From Phaseolus vulgaris (lineage: Eukaryota; Streptophyta; Magnoliopsida; Fabales; Fabaceae): DNA of 64,000 nucleotides. The position numbers and the translations under genes are program-made. The notes beneath the pieces are model-generated. The model did not search any database, had not been told where the DNA came from, and worked only from the letters and a program-made list of their open reading frames with translations. This document shows, one piece after another, positions 23,064 through 33,944 of the stretch (position 1 is the stretch's first letter; each line of letters starts with the position of its first letter). The DNA lies in contig NC_023755.2 of assembly GCF_000499845.2 (NCBI RefSeq), positions 34,643,253 through 34,707,252 of the forward strand. Reading direction: 5' to 3'.

Positions 23064-24920
23064 GACTAAAGCTTTGTGTGTAGAAGTATTTTACCTTGAG
23101 AAAAATTTAGGGAAGTCAAAGAAGGTAGTCTTCCAGGTAAGGGAGGTGAGTCACAGTGGACTACTTAAATACCAAGCCTTTGCCTTAGCCAAAAACTATC
23201 CCTCAATGTCTTCACACAAAGCTTTCTCTTAGTAAACCACTTGGAACACAATTAAGTTGAGAAATCAGATTTTAATGCAAGAAAACAATGCATGCTAACT
23301 AATCAACAAAGCTAGACGGTTCAAATTTAATCAAAACTAACCATGCAAACGTCACTACTAAAGCAATAGAAAAGCAATTACAAACAAGTAACAATTACTA
23401 AACAAGAATGCTATACTATTCGGCCCTAGGTGAGGCTTCTTGGACACTTTGAGCCCTTGAAGACACACTCACCGTCTAAAACGTAATTTAAAAGAGGTAA
23501 TTAACAATAAACCAAGTTGTAAAGGAGATAAGAAAACCCCTTTGTTGTTCCTCTTTTTGGTTAGTGCACTTTCTTTGTTGTCTTGATTGTTGATCTTCTA
23601 GGTGTTTGTAGTGTTTGTTTCAAGAAAGCTTGTTTCGGCCTTAGCTTTGACTCCTCCTTAGAAAGTTGGCTTTAATTCTCCAATTTCCAGCACCTATTCA
23701 CAAGGGCTTAACCTTAAACCAAGTCAATTTCCATGCACATAAGCACCAAGAGAGAATTAAATTCCAGCACCCAAAATGAGAGGTCAAGAAACAAAAGCAA
23801 GAAACAAATTTAATTGAAAGAAAACAGTACCACCAAAAGGATTTATAATATGACAACTTAGAAAGAGATTCAAGAAATTAAAGCAAACAATTAAAGGTAC
23901 TCAATAAAAGTTGGCACACAAAAGGAATTCCTAAAGAAAAGCACTAGATTAGATGACCAAATAAAAAAACAGCACCACTGGAAAATGTTGTGGGCCAGAA
24001 AACGTGTTTGTTCCCCGATTTATGCTGAGCTGTAATTGTAAAATTTGTTTCTGAAATTTGGATGCAAGAAAATTCAGGATCTTATCTAAATTTTGGCTTT
24101 GGAATCACCTAAAACGCATGCACCATTTTTTTTTAATAATTTTTGCAAATTTGGTGTGCAGTTAGGCCAGCTGGAGCGCTCAAGATTTGCACTCTGATTT
24201 TGTAAGATTTATCATTTTTTTTCTGTTGCTTCTTTTGACCTCATTCTTTTTTTGTCTTTTCTATAACACTTTAAACTTGCATTTTCCAGAAAATCAGAAT
24301 TTTCCTATGGGTGGAAATATTTTTTTAAACAAAACAGCCCAGAACAGAGAGATGATACAGGGGAAATCTGGAAAACTGGAAGAAAACAGCAAGATAACCA
24401 AAATTAACACAATGGAAATGTAAGAATGGAAATTGTGTAAGAACTAAGACACAATTATGAACTCAAACTAAAAATAAAAAGCACCAAAGGATCAAAATAA
24501 CAGCAGATTAAAGCAATATAAAGAGACCCAAAAGCAAGAAACAATCAAGCCAATAATAGGACTACTAAGAATTGTTGACAAATATGGATTCACATGACTT
24601 GACACAACATTTATAGATTCAGAAAATAAAGACTCAAAGCATAAAATGAAGCAATTATAAGAAAGCAATAAGGACTCAATTTCCTAAAAGAAAAACAGCC
24701 ACACAATGGTGTAAGGAATCCTATCACAAGCTGCACAGAATTTGTTCAAGATCAATTGAACAATTGTGCTTTGGTTGGATCTTCCATAAGCACACCAAGA
24801 ACAATTTAAAATATAAAAAACAGCAAGACAAGTAAGGAATTGAAATGACAAAGATGAAATAAAGAAGAACTGAAATTAAAAGACCAAGCTACTCATCTTG
24901 AAGAACCAAAAGCTCATCAA
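23064..24920 (-). other. Non-coding 5' part of the gypsy-derived element
   Basis: A-rich on the + strand, with many CAGCACC-like and CAAGAAA-like motifs and no coding potential seen. It must contain the element's 5' end because the target duplication lies at 24921. No primer-binding site for a standard plant tRNA was recognised. Confidence 0.45.
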
Positions 24921-24925
24921 ATGTA

Positions 24926-25272
24926 TTCAGCTTCAGTAGTTGAAAGAGCTACACAAGCTTGCTTCTTGCTATGCTAGGATACGAGACTTGATCCAAGAAG
25001 ATGACAAGTGTCACTTGTCTCTTTCTGTCCAATTTACATCCTGCAAAATCAGAATCAGAGTAGCCTACCAAATGTATATGAGATTAAGAAGGATACCATA
25101 AGCCAACAGTGGTAGTTCCTTTCAAATACTTAAGAATCCGTTTTGCAGCTTTAAAGTGGGATTCCTTTGGATTAGATTGATATATTGAACACAGGCAAAC
25201 TGCAAAAACATGATATCGGGCCTGCTAGCAGTGAGAAACAACAAGGAACCAATCAATCCTCTGAATTATTTT
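24926..25272 (-). pseudogene. Copia RNase H N-terminal part
   Basis: The - strand gives a decayed SRPDIMFAVCLC equivalent (QARYHVFAVCLC), then YQSNPKESHFKAAKRILKYL, then YSDSDFAGCKLDRK and, after frameshifts, LLKLNTF beside the insertion point. These match copia RNase H blocks up to the usual TTEAEYI motif, where the gypsy-derived element inserted. Stops are present. Confidence 0.75.
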
Positions 25273-25585
25273 TTAGTCCACTATTGTTCCAGCCACATCA
25301 GCATCCTTATAACAGCTGGTAGACATTGATGTGGATGCCTCTTTGTAGTTTTCCATCTCAAATTTCTTGAGAATCTCCTTGCAATACTTGGTTTGGGTGA
25401 GGAAGATACCATCCTTTGATTGCCTAATCTGCAATCCTAAGAAGAAGGATAATTCCCCCATCATAGACATTTCAAACTCCCCCTGCATTGCTGCCAAAAA
25501 TTCTTCACAAAGACAATCATTAGTGGCACCAAATATGATATCATCCACATATATTTGAACTAGTATAATAGCAGATTTTGACTTC
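25273..25585 (-). pseudogene. Copia reverse transcriptase, catalytic and C-terminal part
   Basis: The - strand reads AIILVQIYVDDIIFGATND with the YVDD catalytic box at 25540-25551. It continues with MQGEFEMSMMGELSFFLGLQ, then FLTQTKYCKEILKKFEM, and hits a stop after AGTIVD at 25273. The upstream half of the same RT lies at 30606-32212, separated by the 5-kb nested element; the junction is about 35 bp before the YVDD codons. Confidence 0.85.
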
Positions 25586-26676
25586 TGATAAGTGTCTAAT
25601 TTCAGTAATATTTCATATTAAAATATAGGCACTTATGAAGATTTATTGCTAATTTACATATAAAATAATCCCTAATTTATGAATTTATACCTTTTTACAT
25701 TTTGTATGATCTTTATTTGAATAAGAGTATTTTATTTCCAAATTTGGTGTTAATTGCATATTTCTAAGGAAGATTGAAGATTTGGATTAAAGATGAATGA
25801 TTTGAGCTAAAAAGATAAAGATAGAAGGTCCTAGAATGGAAAAAGATGCAAAGAAAGATTGGGCCTTTTTTATGTTTTATCATTTAGCTCATTAGCGCGA
25901 CACAATAAACAACCTAACCCTAGAAAACTAGGATAAATAGAGGGCTAAAGGCTCAACCTTAGGGTGCCAGATTGAGAGGAAAACACCATAGAGTGAATTG
26001 TAACCCAATTGGAAGAATGGAAGGTGCTAGAAGTATGCGTGGCTAATTCTACCCTTTGGGATTGGGAGTAATCTGCTCAAACTCTTATTATGTATTGAGG
26101 TGATATCTTATATATTAATATTCAGTTCTTGATTGATTATTGGTATTGTTGTTTTACTTTTAATTTTCTGTGACAAATTGAGAATCTTAAATCTGACCGG
26201 GAGGTATTTTTAGGGTTCGGACCTAAACAACAATACTTAACATATTTGAGTGCTAGGAATAGACTTGAAATGTTAATTGCTATTAAATGTCCGAGCTTCG
26301 TTCTAAGTTGTTCTCATAATTATGCGAGGGATCAATAGTTAGGGACATTCTTAAGGATTTTATATGCGAGGAATCGATATAAATGATTTTTATAGGGGCA
26401 TCAATTTCAATCAAAGAACTTAATATAGACATGCTAATCAAAATAATTGGGAGTGAGAGAGATGAAACTAATCCTTATTTTTCCAATTAAAACAACTAAT
26501 TCTTTGTCTGTTTTCTTATTGATCAGTGTCAACACAATTAATTCAAAACTTTTTAATTGTTCTGTTTTTATATTTAGCGATTATTGTACTCGATAATTCA
26601 CTGTTCCTTGTGGGATCGATATCCGTCCTTAGAGACAATTATTACTTTGTGGTGCCCTTGCCGTAAATAGTCATCA
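25586..26676 (+). repeat. 5' LTR of the LARD-like element
   Basis: Starts TGATAAGTGTCTAATTTCAG and ends AAATAGTCATCA. A TATA-like AGGATAAATAGAG lies near 25930. Compared with the right LTR it lacks a TGACAAACG stretch near the end and carries ACTCTTATT before ATGTATTGAGG, where the right copy has a small deletion. Confidence 0.9.
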
Positions 26677-26682
26677 AGTTTT

Positions 26683-26700
26683 TGGCGCCGTTGCCGGGGA
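26683..26700 (+). promoter_or_regulatory. Primer-binding site complementary to tRNA-Asp
   Basis: TGGCGCCGTTGCCGGGGA, six bases after the LTR end, is complementary to the 3' end of plant tRNA-Asp(GUC) including the added CCA. Priming by tRNA-Asp is known for several plant gypsy lineages, which suggests the kind of partner that mobilised this element. Confidence 0.8.
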
Positions 26701-26719
26701 ACAGGTTTGATTTGTAGAG

Positions 26720-27710
26720 TATAATTTCCTAAATATTGTGAATATACTAACTATTTTTTTTATGTGAATAATTTTTTTAGTTTTTATTTTTTTTAGATTT
26801 GAATATTTTTGTAAAGATTTTGTTTTTTTTATGTGAATAAGTTTGTTTTTTTTGTTCTCAAAATCGTATATTTTTTTATTTTTTTATTTTTGTAAAGATT
26901 TTGTTTTTTTTTCTAGTTTTGAATATCTAAAAAGTTTTTTTTTAATGTGAATATGTTTGTTTTTTTTGTAAAACTGTTATTTTTATGTTAATATTTTTTC
27001 TTTGAAGTTTTTTTTTATTTGTTTACTTCATTTCTTTTATTTTGATTTTGTTTTGTTATATTTTATTTTATTCTTTACTTTTTTGTTTTTATATTGTTTA
27101 CGTAGTTTTTTTACTGTAATTATTTTATTTTATTTTTGTTTTTATTCTTATTTTGATTTTGTTTTGATTTGGATTTTGTTTTATCATGTTTTATTTTTAC
27201 GTTTAGCTTACGTTACGTTGTTTATTTAGAGTTTAGGTAGTTTTTATTTATTTATTATTTATTACTATTAGTTTCTGTTTTATTTTTGTTTATTTTTTAT
27301 TTTATTTATTTTTATTAATAGTTATTTATTTATTTATTTATTTTATTTTATTTTTATTTGTAGTTTTATTATTTTCTTTGATTTCATTATTAGTTTTTAT
27401 TTTACGCAAGTTTTTTTTCTATCTATATATTCTCTTTTAGTTTTCTAGTTAGTTAGTTATTTTTTTTTATTTTGTATTTTTTTAGTTTATATATATTATT
27501 CTTGTTTTTATTTATTTTATTTTTCTCTTTGTTAAAAATTATAGTTTTATTATTTTATTTAGTTTTTAGTTTTTATTTAAGTACGTTTTTGTTTCTTTTA
27601 TTGTAATTTTTTGTTCTGTTTTTCATTTACTATTTATTTCTCTTTCTTTTTTTACTTTAAATTTTTTGTTTTTCTTTATTTATTTATTTTTTTTTAAAAA
27701 AAATATTTCC
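26720..27710 (+). repeat. T-rich low-complexity tract in the LARD-like element
   Basis: Nearly 1 kb of TTTTATTT- and TTTTGTTT-like sequence with very little C on this strand. It directly follows the primer-binding region. The short frames within it (for example 27002-27229) are composition artefacts made of Phe, Leu and Tyr. Confidence 0.85.
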
Positions 27711-29509
27711 TTGTTATACTAATCTTTGCTTGAGTTGTCTTATGATATTAAGAAAACAAGTTTTTATAGATTGAACAATTGAGAAGACAACCTGGAAGAA
27801 TAGAAGTTAAAAATAAAGAAAAGAGAAGCAAGGAGAAGTTTTTGAAAAGATTGCGAGATGATGATGAGTGTACCTATCACCAGTTGAGAGAGAACATATG
27901 GTTTTAATAATGAAGTGGCTAGGAAATTCTGTCTAGCCAATCACTCCTATCAAATAAGCCCAACTGGTAAACCATGGAGAATTTCAAGGGAAACCCAACC
28001 TATGTCATTTATTTTGACCTGGGGACATGTTCTATTATTTAGGGGGGCAGATCCAGCAAATGAAGCAGTAGATAAAGATTTTAACAAAAAACTGAATGAC
28101 TTCTTAAGAAAAGAGGATTGAGCAAAAATATGGTTTTATCTTTCTAATTCTCTTTTCTTTTCAGTTATTTGAATATTGTCTTATTTTATTTATTTTATTT
28201 TTCGGTTATTTTGTTTTCTGTTTATTTGTTTAGTTTGTTTTTATTGCTTATTTTGAATAAATTTCCTGTTTTGTTAGTTTTATTTCTTGAATAAATTTCC
28301 GTTTTAATTTGTTTGTTTTCTAGTTTATTCTTTCAAATAAAAAAAGAACTAGAATATTAATTTTGAATTGTGGAAAAAAGAATTTGTGTTTAAATATTAA
28401 ATAGTGAGATGAATTAGACACAGGTTAGAAAAGAAAATATGATTGAATCCCTATTCAAATGTAGTTAAAATTATGATACATGAAAATTTAACAAGATGAT
28501 TTATTAGGACAGATAATGACAAGACAAAAAGGAATGAGACCATTTAAACCAAGTGAGTGTGTGAACCTTAAACAGTTTTGAGAGTTTTACGGATGAATTG
28601 ACAGTTGTGGTTGCTTAATTTTTATTTTTGTTACATCATAAAAGAGCATGAAGATGATTGAGGCATTTGTTGTGTTAATTAGGAGCCTAGGGCCAAATAA
28701 CCAACCTGTATATTGTTAGAATTTCATTTTTTTTATATATATATCCTCTTTGGGCCAATAATTTTTTGTTAATATTGCACCTTAACCTTTATTGATATAA
28801 TTTCCTACCCTTTAGCATGTTTAAGGAAGGAGAACATAGATGCAATACATATAGAAAAGGGAATGGTTGGTTCTTATTGTGAAAGTTCAAAAAGTTGTGA
28901 ATAGGAAGAATTTTTTCCTATTACTGAAAAAAAAGAAAAAAAAGAAAGAAAGAGAAACAAAAGAAGAAAAATAAATAGAAAAGAAAGAAAAAAAATCATG
29001 AAAATCATGAAAAGACAGAAAGAAAATGAGGAAAAAGGTGACATCGAAAGAAAGTGGTAATTAGATAACATATATGTTCTCTATAATTGAATTGTAGGTA
29101 TGTTCTTCTTCTTTAAGATGTGCATTTTGTTATCTAAGAAAAACCAATATTTTTTGGAAGCCCAGCCTCATTACAACCCTGGAAAAAACCTCAAGATTCA
29201 TGTTTCTAATATGTTTGTGATTTGAAGATGAAATGAAAAACAACCATGATTTGTTATGATTCAGTGAAAATAGAGAGAAACACTTACCTGTGAGGCATAT
29301 GAGAAGATATTCCTTGATGAATTGTCATTTGTTTGTTTTGATTTGATCCTGGAAATTGATTGTGTCTATAATTTTCTATATTTGAATTTGGAAGCATCAT
29401 AAGTTTCTAATTTGATCTGTTGTTTAGTGAATTAAGTTGTTTGATATTTAAATTCAAATATATTCATTTACTTTGCTTGAGGACAAGCAAGATTCTAAGT
29501 TGGGGAGAG
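27711..29509 (+). other. Non-coding internal region and polypurine tract of the LARD-like element
   Basis: The longest + frame (27915-28121, 68 codons, starting MARKFCLANHSYQ) matches no retroelement protein I recognise. A purine-rich tract of GAAAAAAAAGAAA type lies at 28925-29040. The end carries TTGCTTGAGGACAAGCAAGA (29473-29492), a conserved inverted-repeat motif found before the 3' LTR of many plant LARD and gypsy elements, then TTGGGGAGAG as polypurine tract. Confidence 0.7.
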
Positions 29510-30605
29510 TGATAAGTGTCTAATTTCAGTAATATTTCATATTAAAATATAGGCACTTATGAGGATTTATTGCTAATTTACATATAAAATAATCCCTAAT
29601 TTATGAATTTATACCTTTTTACATTTTTTTATGATATTTATTTGAATAAGAGTATTTTATTCCCAAATTTGGTGTTAATTGCAGATTTCTAAGGAAGATT
29701 GGAGATTTGGATTAAAGATGAATGATTTGAGCTAAAAAGATAAAGATAGAAGGTCCCAGAATGGAAAAAGATGCAAAGAAAGATTGGGCCATTTTTATGT
29801 TTTATCATTTAGTCCATTAGCGCGACACAATAAACAACCTAACCCTAGAAAACTAGGATAAATAGAGGGCTAGAGGCTCAACCTTAGGGTGCCAAATTGA
29901 GAGGAAAACACCATAGAATGAATTGTAACCCAATTGGGAGAATGGAAGGTGCTAGAAGTATGTGTGGCTAATTCTACCCTTTGGGATTGGGAGTAATCTG
30001 CTCAAACTCTTATGTATTGAGGTGATATCTTATATATTAATATTCAGTTCTTGATTGATTATTGGTATTGTTGTTTTACTTTTAATTTTCCGTGACAAAT
30101 TGAGAATCTTAAATCTGACTGGGAGGTATTTTTAGGGTTTGGACCTAAACAACAATACTTAACATATTTGAGTGCTAGGAATAGACTTGAAATGTTAATT
30201 GCTATTAAACGTCTGAGCTTCGTTCTAAGTTGTTCTTATAATTATGCGAGGGATCGATAGTTAGGGGACATTCTTAAGGATTTTATATGCGAGGAATCAA
30301 TATAAATGATTTTTATACGGGCATCAATTTCAATCAAAGAACTTAATATTGACATGCTAGTCAAAATACTTGAGAGTGAGAGATGAAACTAATCCTTATT
30401 TTTCCAATTGAAACAACTAATTCTTTGTCTGTTTTCTTATTGATCAGTGCCAACACAATTAATTCAAAACTTTTTAATTGTTCTGTTTTTATATTTAGCG
30501 ATTATTGTACTCGATAATTCACTGTTCCTTGTGGGATCGATATCCGTCCTTAGGGACAATTATTACTTTTGACAAACGTGGTGCACTTGCCGTAAATAGT
30601 CATCA
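29510..30605 (+). repeat. 3' LTR of the LARD-like element
   Basis: Starts TGATAAGTGTCTAATTTCAG at 29510 and ends AAATAGTCATCA at 30605. Directly repeats 25586-26676 with scattered substitutions and small indels. Confidence 0.9.
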
Positions 30606-32212
30606 AGTTTTTGTTAATGAAAATACTCTTATCAATTTTTCCTCTCTCATCGTTATGAGATAAGAGGAAATTGCTAAGTCTCTCATACCACTGTCTAGGA
30701 GCTTGTTTGAGGCCCATACAAAGCCTTTTTCAACTTGCAAACGTGATTGGGATGTTGATGATCCTCAAATCCTGGTGGTTGGGAAACATACACCTCCTCA
30801 TTAATGAATCCATTTAAGAAGGCACTCTTCACATCCATTTGAAATAACTTGAAGCCACTCATGCAGGCAAAGGCAAGCAGCGGACTCACAACTTCCAATC
30901 TGGCCACTGGTGTGAAGGTTTCATCATAGTCTATGCCTTCCTCTTGGTTGTAGCCTTTGGCAACCAACCTACCATTATTCCTTGTTATCACTCCAGCTTC
31001 ATCAAGTTTATTTCTGTATATCCACCTTGTTCCAATGACATTCATGTAGTTAGATTGAGGAACAAGAGTCCAGACTTCATTTTTGGTGAATTGGTTTAAC
31101 TCATCTTGCATGGCAGCAATCCAACTTTCATCCTTTAGTGCTTCACCTACATATTTTGGTTCAATTTGAGACAAGAATGCCATATGTTTACATAAATTAG
31201 ATACAGAGGTTCTAGTAGAAACTCCCTTTTGAATATGCCCTATAATATTGTCCACTGAGAGATCCCTGGGAATCCTCCACTCTTTAGGAAGATCACACTG
31301 TTGCAAAATTTCAATCGGTTGATTTGCAGATTCAATTGATTGTTTTTCTGGACAGGATTCCAGCTTCTCAATAGAGATGATCTGTTCATCATCTTCTGCA
31401 AAATTCTTCCTAGATTCCTGTGCTACATGATTAGACTCATAAAAAATAATGTGAACAAACTCCTCAACAGTCATAAGTCTCTTATTATACACACAATAAG
31501 CATGGCTAGTTAATGAATAACCAAGAAAAATACCATTATCAGTTTTTGCATCAAATTTGCCAAGGTTTTCTTTACCATTGTTCAAGATGTAACACTTGCA
31601 GCCAAATACCTTAATGTGACAAATGTTGGGTTTTCTCCTATGGAACAGTTCATTTGGAGTTTTCTTTAAAATTGGTCTGATTAAAACTCTATTTATCACA
31701 TAGCAAGCAGTGCACACAACATCAACCCCAAAATATTTTGGGAAAGAGGACTCACTTAACATGGTTCTAGCAAGCTCCTCTAAAGATCTATATTTCCTTT
31801 CCGCAACACCATTCTGTTGGGGAGTTCTAGGAGCAGAAAAATGATGAAAAATCTCATATTTTTCACAAAAAGAACTGAACTTTTCATTTAGAAATTCACC
31901 TTCATGGTCACTACAAATGGCACAAATGTTACTGCAACAAACATTTTGCAACCTCTTGGCAAGTTTTTTAAAAGCTAAAAAAAAAACATCAATTTTGGCT
32001 TCCAAGAACAATGTCCATGTGAATCTAAAATAGTAATCAACAATAACAAGAGCATAGTAATTACCACCAAGACTTAGAGTTCTTGAAGGACCAAATAAAT
32101 CAATGTGCAAAAGCTCAAGGGGTTTTGAAGTAGAAACAATATTTTTCAGTTTGAAAGAATGTTTAATTTTTTTTCCCCTTTTGACATGCTTCACATATAT
32201 GATCTTTTTCAA
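30606..32212 (-). pseudogene. Copia integrase and N-terminal reverse transcriptase
   Basis: A 505-codon open frame (32212-30695) holds a complete integrase core. Numbered from its first Met, the catalytic residues are D38 (LHIDLFG), D102 (CSDHEGEF) and E138 (NGVAERK), a DD35E spacing. The region after it carries the GCKCYILN and GKFDAKTDNGIFLGYS blocks. RT begins near residue 360 (EALKDESWIAAMQDEL) and includes IGTRWIYRNKLDE, FTPVARLE and MDVKSAFLNG. At about 30711-30716 one extra G in TATGGGCCTC shifts the frame, ending it after LYGPQTSS; in the other frame the expected KQAPRQWYERLSNFLLS follows to the insertion at 30605. Confidence 0.85.
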
Positions 32213-32408
32213 ACTTGAGTTTGGATAAACCTACCACAAGCTCTTTAGAAATCAGTTTATTCAAATGATGCATATGGATGTGTGCAATCCTTCTATGCCA
32301 TAACCATGAGTCCTCATGTTTGGTTATAAGACATCCAATGGAAGCAGAATTAGAGATATCAAGAAGGTAAACATTGTTGATCCTTTTACCAATAAAAAAA
32401 ACTTCCTT
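32213..32408 (-). pseudogene. Copia protease-integrase linker, broken
   Basis: Contains remnants of the gag_pre-integrase zinc-binding segment read in more than one frame (WHRRIAHIHMHHLNKLISK, then ELVVGLSKLKFEKDHIC). Frameshifts separate it from the frames on either side. Confidence 0.6.
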
Positions 32409-32708
32409 TCAATTGGGTAGACGTATCCCACAAGAGTTGGTCTTGAAGATTACTTGATAACCTTTGTCACACAACTGACTAATGCTGAGTAGATTATGTT
32501 TGAGTCCTTCTACAAGTAGCACATCATCAATCAAGACTGTATTTTTGTCACCAATGGTGCCTCTTCCAATAATCTTTCCTTTGTTGTTGTCTCCATAAGT
32601 CACATGCCCTTCTTGCTTCAGGAGAATTTTGATAAACTTTGATTTATCTCCTGACATATGCTTAGAACAACCACTATCCAGATACCACATATGCTGATTT
32701 TCCATCAA
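32409..32708 (-). pseudogene. Copia aspartic protease segment
   Basis: A 99-codon frame with WYLDSGCSKHMSGDKSKF; the catalytic DSG is at residues 11-13, and LLVEGLKHNLLSISQLCDKG follows at the usual distance. The frame continues brokenly into 32213-32408. Confidence 0.8.
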
Positions 32709-32827
32709 AACACCCTACAAGAGAAATAATCAAGAAGAGAGATTTGGTCCCCTTTTGAATTTGGGTCCATGGGTATCAATTGGATTAATTGGAACCTTAG
32801 AATCCTTAGAAACCTAAGGAACCCATC

Positions 32828-33247
32828 TTAAAAGGGAACAAAAACCCTTCTTATTTTGCAGAATCTAATACTATGACCCTTTTTCATGTAGTAATGACAA
32901 ATTTTAACCGGTTGTTTCGATAAAACAACAAGTTGTTTTTCAAAGAAACTTGAGAAAGGTATTGAACACTGTTTGTTCATGCATTTTGGATTAAACCCCA
33001 ACCCAGCCTTACCAAAAACACAATTTTGAGAAGCAAGAATAGTTTCCAAGTTGGATTGACCTTTGGAAAACTTGTATATAATTTTTAAAAGATAATGAAC
33101 TTTCTTTTGAAGAGATTTACAGTTTTTACAAAAGCTAGAGTCAACACACTTGCAAGAAGAGTTGTTATAGATCATTTCCAAAGTTTTAAAGTCAACTTTT
33201 GAATGAGTTAACTCTTCTTCCAAGTTCTTGAATCTATTTTCCAACAA
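32828..33247 (-). pseudogene. Copia gag C-terminal and nucleocapsid segment
   Basis: A 139-codon frame ending near a zinc knuckle (ICHYYMKKGHSIRFC) in which the second cysteine is changed to tyrosine. The preceding part is helical and cysteine-rich (CKCVDSSFCKNCKSLQKKVH), as in SIRE-like copia gags. It overlaps the upstream gag frame by 14 bases in another phase, a likely frameshift. Confidence 0.7.
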
Positions 33248-33881
33248 GTTTTTTTAACCCTTTCAACTGGTTATTCAAAAGAACTAATTTATTAGCTTCC
33301 TCATGTATTTCTTTGAAGGCATCAAGAAGTTGGCTATAATTTTTAAAATTAGAAGTGCTTGAGTTGGAACTTACACTGTTTGATTCAGATCCTTCCTTTG
33401 CCATCAAACATATATAAGTTTGTCCATCTTCCTTTGATGATAAGCTAGAAGATGAATCATCATTATCTGGCCAAGTGCTCTTCTTTTCAGCCTTCTTGTT
33501 TGCCCCTTTCTCCTTGTTTTTATTTGATCCTTCATGAGTAACTTCAAGGATGTCCCACATCTCCTTTGCAAAATTACATTTTAAGACCTTGTAAAACTCA
33601 TTTGAATTCAATGCAAAAGAAATGATGATTTTGGCACTACAATCATACTGAGCACTTTTTCTTTCACTCTCAGTCCATTGGGACTAAGGTTTTTTAACAA
33701 AAACATTATCTTTTTCAATAGTTGGAATGAAAGGACCATTTTCAATAGCATCCCAAATCCATTTATCTAAAGACTCCATAAAGATTTTCATTCTAACCTT
33801 CCAAAATTGATAATTCAAACCATAAAATAAAGGTGGTCTGTTAATTGATGCGCCATCTCCAAAGGGTAGTTTTTCAGCCAT
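33234..33881 (-). pseudogene. Copia gag N-terminal and middle segment
   Basis: Starts at ATG 33881 with MAEKLPFGDGASINRPPLF, then NYQFWKVRMKIFMESLDKW, the start of copia gag. A stop near 33684 breaks the first frame; the second (33611-33234) continues with EFYKVLKCNFAKEMWDILEVTHEG and a Ser-rich stretch. Confidence 0.8.
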
Positions 33882-33929
33882 GAAAACAAATTATAGGATT
33901 GAAAAACTTGAGTAAATTTCAAGAACTTA

Positions 33930-33944
33930 ACTCTTGATGTCAAT
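33930..33944 (-). promoter_or_regulatory. Degenerate primer-binding site of the copia element
   Basis: Directly after the LTR end (TCTAACA) the - strand reads ATTGACATCAAGAG, close to the ATTGGTATCAGAG site complementary to initiator tRNA-Met that copia elements use. Several bases have changed. Confidence 0.5.

Larger units (their letters stand above)
20534..24920 (-). mobile_element. RT-less gypsy-derived element, exact 5-bp target duplication
   Basis: AATGT flanks it at 20529-20533 and 24921-24925, and the copia RNase H sequence is continuous when the insert is removed. The outer bases are TGATGG and CTCATCA, giving TG...CA ends as in LTR elements. The right part on the + map (20534-21265) behaves like a 3' LTR with a polypurine tract next to it. 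The opposite end (about 23100-24920) is A-rich, non-coding and shows no clear copy of that LTR, so the two termini do not match by eye. The only long frame encodes gag, protease and integrase pieces without reverse transcriptase or RNase H, so movement would have needed enzymes from elsewhere. Confidence 0.65.
25586..30605. mobile_element. Non-autonomous LTR retrotransposon (LARD-like), 5.02 kb
   Basis: Two LTRs of 1091 and 1096 bp in direct orientation enclose 2.83 kb with no gag or pol. A primer-binding site complementary to tRNA-Asp follows the left LTR and a purine-rich site precedes the right one, so the element is in + orientation. Flanking pentamers are ACTTC and AGTTT, agreeing at three of five positions, so the target duplication is decayed or absent. 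The LTRs differ by only a few per cent by eye, making this a relatively young insertion into the older copia element. It must have been moved by proteins of another, probably gypsy-type, element. Confidence 0.85.

Noticed and set aside
27002..27229. 75-codon frame rich in Phe, Leu and Tyr
   Set aside because: Direct product of the T-rich low-complexity tract.
27915..28121. 68-codon frame in the LARD-like element as a possible gag
   Set aside because: No zinc knuckle or gag block; too short, and isolated in non-coding sequence.
28874..29071. 65-codon Phe/Ser/Leu-rich - strand frame
   Set aside because: Complement of a GAAA-rich tract; composition artefact.
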